From: an uncultured Caulobacteraceae bacterium
GTDB taxonomy: Bacteria; Pseudomonadota; Alphaproteobacteria; Caulobacterales; Caulobacteraceae
DNA: 6,358 nt
Direction: 5' to 3'
Assembly: GCA_903884915.1 (NCBI GenBank)
Contig: CAISGS010000486.1
Coordinates: forward strand, 1 to 6,358
Numbering within the stretch: the first letter of the stretch is position 1; the number at the start of each line of letters is the position of its first letter. Under the pieces are notes generated by a model. The model saw only the letters and a list, made by a program, of their open reading frames with translations, ran no database searches and was not told the origin of the DNA. Positions 1 to 6,358 of the stretch are shown one piece after another. The translations under genes were made by a program, and so were the position numbers.

Positions 1-290
1 ATCGCCGCCGTTCGCCTAATGCCCTTGGGCGATAACATCGAAACCGACAGCAGGATCACGGCTGCGGCCATGGCAAAGACGGACTGGCGTACGGCGAAAT
101 GGAACGGATCACCGATGTTCATCCGCGCAGCGGCTGCGGGGCTCGAGGTGAAGGACAGGAGCACACCCAACACCATCAAGAGGGCCGTAGCCCCCAGCAG
201 CCAGCGGTCCGTTGTCCACCACCAGATGCTCAGACTGGAGCGATCGTCGCGGGCGAAGGTGTGATGCGGGCTTTGAACAGTCACGGTCAT
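1..290 (-). CDS. ftsW: FtsW, septal peptidoglycan glycosyltransferase (N-terminal part, cut by window edge)
   Basis: This is the 5' end of a gene that runs off the low-coordinate edge; 96 codons plus two bases are visible. Read from the ATG, the protein has a cytoplasmic N-terminus (MTVTVQSPHHTFARDDRSSL), a tryptophan cluster IWWWTTDRW at about residues 22-30, a first membrane segment at about 31-49 (LLGATALLMVLGVLLSF), a loop containing FHFAVRQ (63-69), and a second membrane segment at about 70-87. This layout, with the D-R/W-L-L entry to helix 1 and a conserved RQ before helix 2, fits the SEDS family. The position directly after murD is where ftsW sits in proteobacterial dcw clusters. FtsW polymerises lipid II into septal glycan together with FtsI, whose gene is at the other end of this window. 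The start is uncertain: GGAG touches the ATG directly, while a GTG two codons later (284-282) has a normal 6-nt spacer. RodA is less likely given the context. Confidence 0.93.
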   Translation of the reverse strand, partial: MTVTVQSPHHTFARDDRSSLSIWWWTTDRWLLGATALLMVLGVLLSFTSSPAAAARMNIGDPFHFAVRQSVFAMAAAVILLSVSMLSPKGIRRTAA

Positions 291-297
291 CTCCTTA
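291..297 (-). promoter_or_regulatory. Ribosome binding site of ftsW, containing the murD stop codon
   Basis: The coding strand reads TAAGGAG, seven consecutive bases complementary to the usual 16S 3' tail. Its first three bases are the murD stop codon TAA. It abuts the ATG at 290-288 with no spacer, but lies 6 nt from the in-frame GTG at 284-282. By spacing alone the GTG is the better start. This site is the only RBS ftsW has here, and ribosomes ending murD would finish on it, which suggests coupling. Confidence 0.75.
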
Positions 298-1698
298 ACC
301 GATCAAGCCAAGAACAGCGGTTCGAAAGGCTTCGCCCCGCACTTCGAAATCTGGGAACTGATCAAAAGAGGCGCAGGCAGGGGACAAAAGCACCACGGCC
401 TCACGGCCCGTTCGCGCTGTCTCTTGCTTGGCATCTTCAAAGGCGGCTGCAGCGGCATCCCTCACGCTGTCGCAGCGCGTCACCTCAGCCTTGCCGTCCA
501 GCGTCGTTCCAAAGGCGTCAGCGGCCTCTCCGACCAGATAGGCTTTGGCCACGCGGCCAAACAGGTCGGTCAGGGGCTCGATGCCACCGGACTTGGGCAC
601 GCCGCCCGCGATCCAGAAAAAGCGCGGATAGCTGCTCATGGCTTGGCGCGCAGCATCAGCATTGGTGGCCTTGGAGTCATTGACGAACCGAACACCGTCG
701 CTGATGGCGACCGTCTCCATGCGATGGACCAGTCCAGGGAAGGTCATCAGACCCTCGGCGGCATCCTCGACAGAGACTCCCAAGGCCCGCACTGCGCCAT
801 AGGCAGCGGCCGCATTTTGCCAGTTGTGACGACCCGGCAAGGACTTGGCATTGGTAAGATCGACCACCTCAACCACCCGGTCACCGGTCGCATCGTAGAG
901 CACGCCTTGCAGCACATAGACGCCTCGGCCCATGGCCCGACCGGCTGAGACGGGCCAGATGGTGCGGCGGTTCGCAGCGGTGATCTCGGTACAGATCCTT
1001 TGGCACCAATTGTCATCGACCCCGACAATGGCCGTATCGCCAACGCCCTGATTGAGCAGCACCCGGCGCTTGGCTGCGACATAGCCCTCCATACCGCCGT
1101 GACGATCCAGATGGTCCGGAGTGATGTTGAGGATGATCGAGACATTGGGCTTGAGGCTTGAGGTCAGATCAAGCTGATAGGACGAGACCTCCAGCACATA
1201 GACCGCGCCGCCATGCATATCGTCGAGGCCCAGAACCCCAAGGCCGATATTGCCGCCGATCCGCGCATCCTTGCCCGCCGAGGTCAGGATGTGACCAATC
1301 AGGGCCGTCGTGGTGGACTTACCGTTGGTACCGGTAATGGCCACGATCTTGGGCCGCTTATGGTCCGGGGCAGCATTGACCGTACGGGCAAAGAGTTCGA
1401 TATCGCCCAGCACCTCGACGCCTGCGGCCTTGGCCTTGGTGACGGTCCAATGGGGTTCAGGATGGGTCAGGGGCACGCCGGGGGACTGCATCAGGGCGTC
1501 AAACTGTGTCCAGTCGGCGCTGTTGAGGTCGACCACCTCAAAACCTTCAGCCAGAGCGGCCTCACGCGCGGCGGGTTTCTCATCCCAAAGGGCAACGGTC
1601 GCCCCGCCAGCCAGAAGGGCGCGTGCAGCGGTCAGGCCGGTTCGACCTAGACCGAAGACCGCAACGCGCTTGCCTTCAAAACCTTTGACGGGGATCAC
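295..1698 (-). CDS. murD: MurD, UDP-N-acetylmuramoylalanine--D-glutamate ligase
   Basis: This cytoplasmic ATP-dependent ligase adds D-glutamate to UDP-MurNAc-L-Ala. The protein has 467 residues, slightly longer than the E. coli enzyme (438). The N-terminal UDP-binding domain opens with a Rossmann-like VAVFGLGRTGLTAARAL (12-28). The central ATPase domain carries the P-loop GTNGKST (123-129), LEVSSYQLD (169-177), NITPDHLDRH (191-200) and the AAK lysine at 210, the expected carbamylated lysine. GRHNWQNAAAA (289-299) and HRME (325-328) lead into the C-terminal domain with FVNDSKATN (338-346), IAGGVPKSGG (363-372), LSPACASFDQF (438-448) and RGEAFR (454-459). All hallmark Mur ligase motifs are intact. 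The start codon is GTG, preceded by AGGAAGGA with a 7-nt spacer. The start lies 13 nt after the mraY stop, the largest gap in the window. The FGLGRTG motif so close to the start, and the SGG-PK region typical of MurD rather than MurC or MurE, make the assignment firm. Confidence 0.98.
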   Translation of the reverse strand: MIPVKGFEGKRVAVFGLGRTGLTAARALLAGGATVALWDEKPAAREAALAEGFEVVDLNSADWTQFDALMQSPGVPLTHPEPHWTVTKAKAAGVEVLGDIELFARTVNAAPDHKRPKIVAITGTNGKSTTTALIGHILTSAGKDARIGGNIGLGVLGLDDMHGGAVYVLEVSSYQLDLTSSLKPNVSIILNITPDHLDRHGGMEGYVAAKRRVLLNQGVGDTAIVGVDDNWCQRICTEITAANRRTIWPVSAGRAMGRGVYVLQGVLYDATGDRVVEVVDLTNAKSLPGRHNWQNAAAAYGAVRALGVSVEDAAEGLMTFPGLVHRMETVAISDGVRFVNDSKATNADAARQAMSSYPRFFWIAGGVPKSGGIEPLTDLFGRVAKAYLVGEAADAFGTTLDGKAEVTRCDSVRDAAAAAFEDAKQETARTGREAVVLLSPACASFDQFPDFEVRGEAFRTAVLGLIG

Positions 1699-1705
1699 AG
1701 CCGGG

Positions 1706-1713
1706 TCCTTCCT
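1706..1713 (-). promoter_or_regulatory. Ribosome binding site of murD, overlapping the mraY stop codon
   Basis: The coding strand reads AGGAAGGA, 7 nt before the GTG start of murD (1698-1696). Its first two bases are the last two of the mraY TAG stop (1714-1712). The site supports the GTG as the true start of murD. Confidence 0.75.
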
Positions 1714-2824
1714 ATCGCAGCTTCAAGGTGGCTAGGCCGATCAGGGCCAGAACGACGCTGATGATCCAAAAGCGGATCACGACGGTCGATTCCGCCCAGC
1801 CCAGCTTTTCGAAATGGTGATGGATCGGGGCCATGCGGAACACCCGCTTGCCGGTCAGCTTGAACGAGGCGACCTGCACCATCACTGAAACGGCTTCGAG
1901 CACGAACAGACCGCCGACAATGGCCAGAACGATCTCGTGTTTGGTGGCAACCGCCACCGTGCCCAGTGCGCCGCCGAGCGCGAGCGAGCCCGTATCGCCC
2001 ATAAAGATCTTGGCAGGCGGGGCATTGTACCAGAGGAAACCCAGTCCAGCGCCAATGATCGAGCCACAGAAAACCGCCACCTCGCCCACACCGGGGACGA
2101 AATGGACCTGCAGATACTGGGCAAAGACATAGTTGCCGACCAGATAGGCGATCAGGCCAAAGGTCGCCGAAGCGATCATGACCGGCACGATGGCCAGACC
2201 ATCAAGCCCGTCGGTAAGGTTCACCGCATTGGAGGACCCAATGATCACCACCGCGCCAAAGGCGACATAGAACCAGCCAATATCCAGCAAGAACCGCTTG
2301 AAGATCGGGAAGGCAATCGAGGTGGACAGCCCCGGAGCCTCCGGCGAGCGCGCGCCAAACTGGATCAGGATCACAATCGCCACGACCGCCACAATGAACT
2401 GGAAGATCAGCTTCATCCGGCTGGAGACCCCCGCCGTGGTCTGCTTAGTGACCTTGGCATAGTCATCCAAAAAGCCGAGCACACCGAAGGCCGTCGTGAC
2501 CATCAGCATGACCCAGACATAGATATTGCGCAGATCGGCCCAGAGCAGGGTCGCCCCGACCACCCCGGCCAAGATCATGAACCCGCCCATGGTCGGCGTT
2601 CCCGCCTTCTCGACGACGTGACGGGCGATACCATCGGCGCGGATCGGCTGACCGCGCCCCTGCTTGGTCCTCATCCAACGGATGAACCGCGAACCCATGG
2701 CGACCGCGATAATCTGCGCCGTGAACAGCGCCATGGCCGTTCTAAAGGTAAGATATTTCAAGAGGTTGATGGCCGGGAACCAGGCCTTATATTCCGCCAA
2801 CCGTTCATAAAGCAAATATAGCAT
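1712..2824 (-). CDS. mraY: MraY, phospho-N-acetylmuramoyl-pentapeptide transferase
   Basis: This polytopic inner-membrane enzyme transfers phospho-MurNAc-pentapeptide from the UDP precursor to undecaprenyl phosphate, giving lipid I, the first membrane step of peptidoglycan synthesis. It has 370 residues, normal for proteobacterial MraY, with about ten hydrophobic segments. Conserved motifs are GTPTMGG (75-81), the aspartate pair in FLDDYAKV (D120, D121), [13 protein letters not shown] (199-211), [12 protein letters not shown] (274-285, catalytic aspartate D277) and the HHH loop APIHHHFEK (332-340). The N-terminal [16 protein letters not shown] (21-36) and [11 protein letters not shown] (65-75) resemble Caulobacterales MraY from memory. 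The ATG overlaps the murF stop by one base (TAATG), and a G-rich RBS lies 8 nt upstream inside murF. The HHH motif and dcw context exclude the paralogue WecA. Nothing is missing or truncated. Confidence 0.99.
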   Translation of the reverse strand: MLYLLYERLAEYKAWFPAINLLKYLTFRTAMALFTAQIIAVAMGSRFIRWMRTKQGRGQPIRADGIARHVVEKAGTPTMGGFMILAGVVGATLLWADLRNIYVWVMLMVTTAFGVLGFLDDYAKVTKQTTAGVSSRMKLIFQFIVAVVAIVILIQFGARSPEAPGLSTSIAFPIFKRFLLDIGWFYVAFGAVVIIGSSNAVNLTDGLDGLAIVPVMIASATFGLIAYLVGNYVFAQYLQVHFVPGVGEVAVFCGSIIGAGLGFLWYNAPPAKIFMGDTGSLALGGALGTVAVATKHEIVLAIVGGLFVLEAVSVMVQVASFKLTGKRVFRMAPIHHHFEKLGWAESTVVIRFWIISVVLALIGLATLKLR

Positions 2825-4218
2825 TAGCCCCGTTCCCCCCTATCCAATGCCGCCAAGGCCGCAGCAATCACCGATGCCTTGGACCCATTAGACCCCTTAA
2901 CCATCACCACATCACCCGCCTCGACCGCGCTCGTCACTGCAGGCGCGAGTTCCGCCGCTGTCATGGCGTAGCCGCCACGCTGAGTCGGAGGAAGGGCATC
3001 CCAGAGAGATTTCATCAAAGGCCCCGAACAATAGACCTGATCAATCCCAGCCGCCGCGACCGCCCCTGCAATCTCGGCGTGAAGCCTCGGTCCGACCTCG
3101 CCCAGTTCGAGCATATCGGTCAGGGCAACGATCTTGCGCCCCGGGGCCTTGCGCCCGCCGAGGCTGCGCAGGACTGCGGCCATCGACAGGGGATTGGCGT
3201 TATAGCTCTCATCGATCAGGGTGAAGGTTCCACCTGCAGCCAGCCCGACCTCGCGCTCAGCACCGCGTCCATCCAGCGGCTCGAACGCCCCGAGCGCGGC
3301 AATACCCATATCCAGATCGACGCCCAGCGCCTGCATCATCATCAGGGCCGCAAGACTATTATGACCCCAGTGGGCGCCGCTTTGCAGGATCGGGAAGGTG
3401 ACGGACTTGCCATGGATCACGGCGCTGACCTGCGCCCCGCCTGCCACGGCGCAAATATCGGTGAGGCGGGCCTCGCACTCAGAGCCTGAACCAAAGCGAA
3501 CGATCTTGGCCCCCACGGCCTTGGCCTCTGCCGCTAGAAGGTCAAACCAGCGGTCATCGGCGTTGAGGACCGCTGTGCCCCCCGGCTCTAGCCCGACAAA
3601 GATCTCGGCCTTGGCCCGCGCCACGCCCGCTTCGCCGTCAGGGAAGTTCTCAATATGGACAGGACCAACGGTAGAGACACAGACGGCATGAGGTCGGACC
3701 ATCCGGGTCAGGGGATCAATCTCTCCGGCATGGTTCATGCCGATCTCAAACACAGCCCGCTGCGTATCACGCGGCATACGCGCCAGCGTCAGGGGCACGC
3801 CAATATGGTTGTTATAGGACTTGATCGAGGCGTGGGAACGACCGGCCATGGCCAGTCCCTGGGACACTGCTTGGGTCAGGCTGGTCTTGCCGACAGAGCC
3901 GGTGATCGCACCGCGAAGGGCTGTGCTTGCCCGATTGCGCGCGGCAATGCCCATCTGCTCCAGACCGACCAGCACATCAGGAACCAGCACGGCGGAACCC
4001 GCCACTACGCGAGACGCCAGCGATCCCGCAGCCCCCTTGGTGAGCGCCTGCTCGATAAATTCATGGCCGTCTCGCACGCCCGCCAAGGCGATGAACAGAT
4101 CGCCCTTGTCGATGGACCGCGTGTCGATGGAGAGACCAAAGACCTCAAAGTCGGCACCGACGGCTTGGCCGCCCGTGGCCTTAGCAATTTCGGCAGATGT
4201 CCAGAGCGGACCGGTCAT
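2824..4218 (-). CDS. murF: MurF, UDP-MurNAc-tripeptide--D-alanyl-D-alanine ligase
   Basis: This cytoplasmic ATP-dependent ligase adds the dipeptide D-Ala-D-Ala to UDP-MurNAc-tripeptide, completing the pentapeptide used by MraY. The protein has 464 residues, within the family range. The N-terminal domain has the MurE/MurF-type [16 protein letters not shown] (30-45). The ATPase domain has the P-loop GSVGKTS (107-113), [12 protein letters not shown] (134-145), [10 protein letters not shown] (158-167), [11 protein letters not shown] (182-192), the AKAEIF lysine at 203, and NADDRWF (219-225). The C-terminal domain has [10 protein letters not shown] (314-323), [12 protein letters not shown] (335-346), MLELG (369-373) and VKGSNGSK (440-447). 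SYNNHIGVP and DESYNANP are characteristic of MurF rather than MurE. The start ATG overlaps the murE stop in an ATGA, with GGAG 8 nt upstream. The 3' end contains a run of six G on the coding strand (2840-2835) that also forms the core of the mraY RBS. Confidence 0.98.
   Translation of the reverse strand: MTGPLWTSAEIAKATGGQAVGADFEVFGLSIDTRSIDKGDLFIALAGVRDGHEFIEQALTKGAAGSLASRVVAGSAVLVPDVLVGLEQMGIAARNRASTALRGAITGSVGKTSLTQAVSQGLAMAGRSHASIKSYNNHIGVPLTLARMPRDTQRAVFEIGMNHAGEIDPLTRMVRPHAVCVSTVGPVHIENFPDGEAGVARAKAEIFVGLEPGGTAVLNADDRWFDLLAAEAKAVGAKIVRFGSGSECEARLTDICAVAGGAQVSAVIHGKSVTFPILQSGAHWGHNSLAALMMMQALGVDLDMGIAALGAFEPLDGRGAEREVGLAAGGTFTLIDESYNANPLSMAAVLRSLGGRKAPGRKIVALTDMLELGEVGPRLHAEIAGAVAAAGIDQVYCSGPLMKSLWDALPPTQRGGYAMTAAELAPAVTSAVEAGDVVMVKGSNGSKASVIAAALAALDRGERG
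2833..2841 (-). promoter_or_regulatory. G-rich ribosome binding site of mraY inside the murF 3' end
   Basis: The coding strand reads AGGGGGGAA, ending 8 nt before the mraY ATG at 2824-2822. It is a plausible but non-canonical Shine-Dalgarno, with a G6 run instead of GGAGG. It overlaps the last few murF codons, so mraY initiation depends on a site that murF-translating ribosomes pass through. Confidence 0.5.
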
Positions 4219-5675
4219 GCGACAGGCTCCAGACCAAGGGCAGCAGCGGCTTCGGACACGTCATCGAAGGGATGGACGACACCGGCTATGGTCTGACCCT
4301 GTTCATGGCCCTTGCCCGCAATGACCAGAACATCGCCCTCGCTGAGCAGATCAACCGCCTGTTGAATCGCGAGGTGGCGATCACCGACCTCCACGGCCCC
4401 CGGAGCCGCAGCAAGAATGGCCGCACGGATTGAGGCGGGCTCTTCAGAGCGCGGATTGTCGTCGGTAACAATGGCCACGTCAGCAAGCCGCGCGGCGATC
4501 TCGCCCATCAGCGGGCGCTTGGTCCGATCTCGGTCGCCGCCAGCCCCGAAGACAACGATCAGACGCCCTGACGTGTGGGGCCGCAAGGCCTCAAGCACGG
4601 TCTGCAAACCATCCGGCGTATGGGCGTAGTCGACATAGACCTCGCCGCCCAAGGCTTTGGAACCCACAAGCTGCAGGCGTCCCGCAGCGCCCTCTAAATG
4701 CTCTAAAGCCGCCAAGGTTGCCGCAACATCCTCGCCCGCCGCGATACACAGACCCGCCGCTGCCAGTGCATTAGCCGCTTGGAACGCTCCGGCCAGAGGC
4801 AGGTTAACAATATGGTCCTGCCCGCCCGCCCGAATGGTCAGGCGTTGGCCATTGGGCAGCAATGCCCGCTCAACCAGCGTCAAGCCTTGGCCCTGTTCGC
4901 CGACGCTCAGCACGGTCTGACCGGCCATCACCACCGCCGCTGCAAACCCGCCGAAAGCCTCGCTGTCAGCATTCAAAACCGCAGTGCCACCGCGCGGCAA
5001 GAGGGCTTCAAACAGGCGCAGCTTAGCCCGGCCATAGCTCGCCATGTCGCCGTGATAGTCCAGATGGTCTTGGGTCAGGTTCAAGAACCCGGCGGCCTTT
5101 AGGCAAACCCCATCCAACCGGCGTTGATCAATACCGTGAGACGAGGCCTCCAGCGCCATATGGGTCACCCCCATGGCCGCAATCTTGGCCATCAGTTCTG
5201 CCACATCGGCGGCATCGGGCGTGGTCAGTCCGGGCGGTGTGATCTGCTGATCGCCGGTGACAGGATCGCTGATCGTGACGCCGAGCGTTCCCATGCTGGC
5301 TGAGCGATGGCCAAGGCGCTTGAAAATCTGACGACAGAAGGTGGCGACCGAAGTCTTGCCATTGGTCCCAGTCACCGCCACGCATACCGCTGGCTGATCA
5401 CCCCAAAAGGCGCTTGCGGCCAAAGCATAGGCTCTGCGGACATCGTCTGAGGCAACCACCGGAACGGGGAGGTCTTGGATTGATGGCTGTGCGAGAATGG
5501 CTGCCGCACCCGCCGTGATGGCCGCTGGAATAAAGCTGGCCCCATCGATGTTGGTGCCCGGCAAGGCCGCAAAGAGAACGCCCGGTCCGACCTTGCGGCT
5601 ATCGGCTGTAACGCCGGTGATCATCGGATCATCTGCGAGGGACTGTTTGACAATGTGCGAGAGCCGCCGCGCCAT
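4215..5675 (-). CDS. murE: MurE, UDP-MurNAc-L-Ala-D-Glu--meso-2,6-diaminopimelate ligase
   Basis: This cytoplasmic ATP-dependent ligase adds the third stem-peptide residue. The protein has 486 residues, close to the family norm. The N-terminal domain has GVTADSRKVGPGVLFAAL (21-38). The ATPase domain has the P-loop GTNGKTS (103-109), TTPD (151-154), MALEASSHGIDQRRLDGV (173-190), NLTQDHLDYHG (199-209) and the RAK lysine at 218, the likely carbamylated residue. The C-terminal domain has GRLQLV (332-337), VDYAHTPDGL (348-357), FGAGGDRDRTKRPLMG (376-391), DDNPRSEEP (405-413) and GKGHEQGQ (454-461). The DNPR motif is the known marker for meso-diaminopimelate rather than L-lysine, so the wall is predicted to be the DAP type usual in Gram-negatives. 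The ATG overlaps the ftsI stop in TAATG, and a weak GGTGAG lies 5 nt upstream. The stop overlaps the murF start by four bases (ATGA). Both junctions suggest translational coupling. Confidence 0.98.
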   Translation of the reverse strand: MARRLSHIVKQSLADDPMITGVTADSRKVGPGVLFAALPGTNIDGASFIPAAITAGAAAILAQPSIQDLPVPVVASDDVRRAYALAASAFWGDQPAVCVAVTGTNGKTSVATFCRQIFKRLGHRSASMGTLGVTISDPVTGDQQITPPGLTTPDAADVAELMAKIAAMGVTHMALEASSHGIDQRRLDGVCLKAAGFLNLTQDHLDYHGDMASYGRAKLRLFEALLPRGGTAVLNADSEAFGGFAAAVVMAGQTVLSVGEQGQGLTLVERALLPNGQRLTIRAGGQDHIVNLPLAGAFQAANALAAAGLCIAAGEDVAATLAALEHLEGAAGRLQLVGSKALGGEVYVDYAHTPDGLQTVLEALRPHTSGRLIVVFGAGGDRDRTKRPLMGEIAARLADVAIVTDDNPRSEEPASIRAAILAAAPGAVEVGDRHLAIQQAVDLLSEGDVLVIAGKGHEQGQTIAGVVHPFDDVSEAAAALGLEPVA

Positions 5676-6358
5676 TAGCGCTCACCGCCGGTCAGGCGCT
5701 CCGGCGTTACAGGGGCAACATCGGTAGGGATCTCGGCCCGGCGCACACCCAAATAGGGGGCAATACGCTCCGCGACCCGCCCCATCGCCGGTGCGGCCGC
5801 CCAGCCACCCGTGGCAAATCCGAAGCTTTCTTTGTTGCCCTTGGGCTCATCGACGAGGATCAGAACGAAATAACGGTCAGCGTTTAACGGCCCGTCGGTG
5901 GGGAAGACACCGGCAAAGCTCGACACAAGTTTGGAGCGGTCATAACGACCGCCGATAACCTTCTCAGCTGATCCGGTCTTGCCCCCGACACGAAGGCCCG
6001 GCGCGGCACGATCTGCACTTGCGCCGGTACCATGGGTCGCATTCAACCGCATCAGGTCGAGCATGGAGCGCGACGTCGCTTCTGAAATAACCCGCTTACC
6101 CGTTGGTACGGACCCGGGCTCAACCTTGCGGATCGTCAGCGGGACCAAAGTGCCGCCATTGAGGATTGCCCCCATGCCAGAAGCAACGGCCAATGGACTG
6201 ACCGACATGGCATGGCCGAACGAGGCCGAAGCGACGATATTGTCGCTCCATTTGTGCGGCAAAATCGGATGGGTTGTTTCCGCCAACTCGACCTTCGCCG
6301 GCGAGAAGAGGCCGAAAGACTGGAAATAACGCTCCATCGTGGGCCCGCCAATCGACAG
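5675..6358 (-). CDS. ftsI: FtsI (PBP3-like), septal peptidoglycan transpeptidase, C-terminal part, cut by window edge
   Basis: This is the 3' portion of a class B penicillin-binding protein; 227 residues and the stop are visible, and the frame stays open to the edge (LSIGGPTMERYFQSFGLF...), so the first Met seen is not the start. FtsI cross-links septal peptidoglycan in the periplasm, anchored by an N-terminal helix that lies outside this window. The third active-site motif of transpeptidases, KTGS, is at bases 5980-5969 within LRVGGKTGSAEK. Upstream of it are SASFGHAMSVSPLAVASGMGAILNGG and downstream SSFAGVFPTDGPLNADRYFVLILVDEPKG, both typical of the FtsI/PBP2 domain. The SxxK serine and the SxN motif lie upstream, beyond the window. 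The protein ends about 40 residues after the final strand, and no PASTA domain follows. Position directly before murE is where ftsI sits in dcw clusters, which separates it from the elongation enzyme MrdA and from sporulation paralogues. Confidence 0.95.
   Translation of the reverse strand: MSIGGPTMERYFQSFGLFSPAKVELAETTHPILPHKWSDNIVASASFGHAMSVSPLAVASGMGAILNGGTLVPLTIRKVEPGSVPTGKRVISEATSRSMLDLMRLNATHGTGASADRAAPGLRVGGKTGSAEKVIGGRYDRSKLVSSFAGVFPTDGPLNADRYFVLILVDEPKGNKESFGFATGGWAAAPAMGRVAERIAPYLGVRRAEIPTDVAPVTPERLTGGER

Noticed and set aside
99..948. Plus-strand open frames of 194 and 174 codons opposite ftsW and murD
   Set aside because: They cross the murD/ftsW junction on the wrong strand, and their Arg- and Pro-rich low-complexity translations look non-coding. 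Both minus-strand genes are clear.
1213..1735. Plus-strand open frames of 145 and 141 codons opposite the murD 5' half
   Set aside because: These are shadows of murD in other frames, with no plausible domain and no supporting context.
1937..2821. Plus-strand open frame of 294 codons opposite mraY
   Set aside because: It lies almost entirely antisense to the well-supported mraY gene. Its translation is rich in Arg, His, Asp and Gln with no recognisable domain, as expected for the opposite strand of a GC-rich gene.
3655..4324. Two overlapping plus-strand open frames (about 213 and 167 codons) opposite murF and the murE end
   Set aside because: They are antisense to murF and murE, low in hydrophobic core, and match no family. 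Long antisense frames are common in GC-rich genes.
5675..6337. Complete 220-residue protein starting at the Met at 6337
   Set aside because: The frame stays open to the window edge and continues upstream as L-S-I-G-G-P-T. The protein is the C-terminal part of FtsI, and this Met is internal.
1..6358. Search for a promoter, terminator, RNA gene, repeat, CRISPR or mobile element that might mark a new system
   Set aside because: The coding density leaves at most 13 nt between genes. I saw no tRNA-like, repeat-spacer, terminal inverted repeat or stem plus T-run structure. Everything in view is explained by the dcw cluster.

Overview
The window is an uninterrupted internal piece of a division and cell wall (dcw) gene cluster. 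All six genes lie on the minus strand. In transcription order (high to low coordinates) they are: the 3' part of ftsI (class B penicillin-binding protein), murE, murF, mraY, murD and the first 96 codons of ftsW. Four genes are complete and intact. The two end genes are cut only by the window edges. No frameshift, insertion or foreign gene is visible.

The order ftsI-murE-murF-mraY-murD-ftsW is the classical proteobacterial dcw order. The DNA is GC-rich (roughly 60% by eye). MraY, FtsW and MurE resemble alphaproteobacterial, especially Caulobacterales, proteins; for example, the MraY stretch around [28 protein letters not shown] and [13 protein letters not shown] looks like the Caulobacter version from memory. 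GANTC, the target of the alphaproteobacterial CcrM methylase, is also strongly under-represented. I infer a Caulobacterales alphaproteobacterium (Caulobacter, Asticcacaulis, Brevundimonas or a relative); the genus is not resolved.

The genes form one pathway. MurD, MurE and MurF add D-Glu, meso-diaminopimelate and D-Ala-D-Ala to the cytoplasmic UDP-MurNAc precursor. MraY moves the finished phospho-MurNAc-pentapeptide onto undecaprenyl phosphate to make lipid I. FtsW (septal glycan polymerase) and FtsI (septal transpeptidase) use the resulting lipid II outside the membrane at the division site. The gene order does not follow the reaction order, since murD comes after murF and mraY.

There is almost no non-coding DNA. 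The junctions are TAATG (ftsI/murE), ATGA (murE/murF), TAATG (murF/mraY), a 13-nt gap (mraY/murD) and a 4-nt gap (murD/ftsW). The pattern points to a single polycistronic message with translational coupling. I see no promoter, terminator, RNA gene, repeat array, CRISPR or mobile element, and no stretch of 300 bases without a gene. I found no undescribed system here. The points worth a second look are start-site choice, junction structure and the GANTC depletion.
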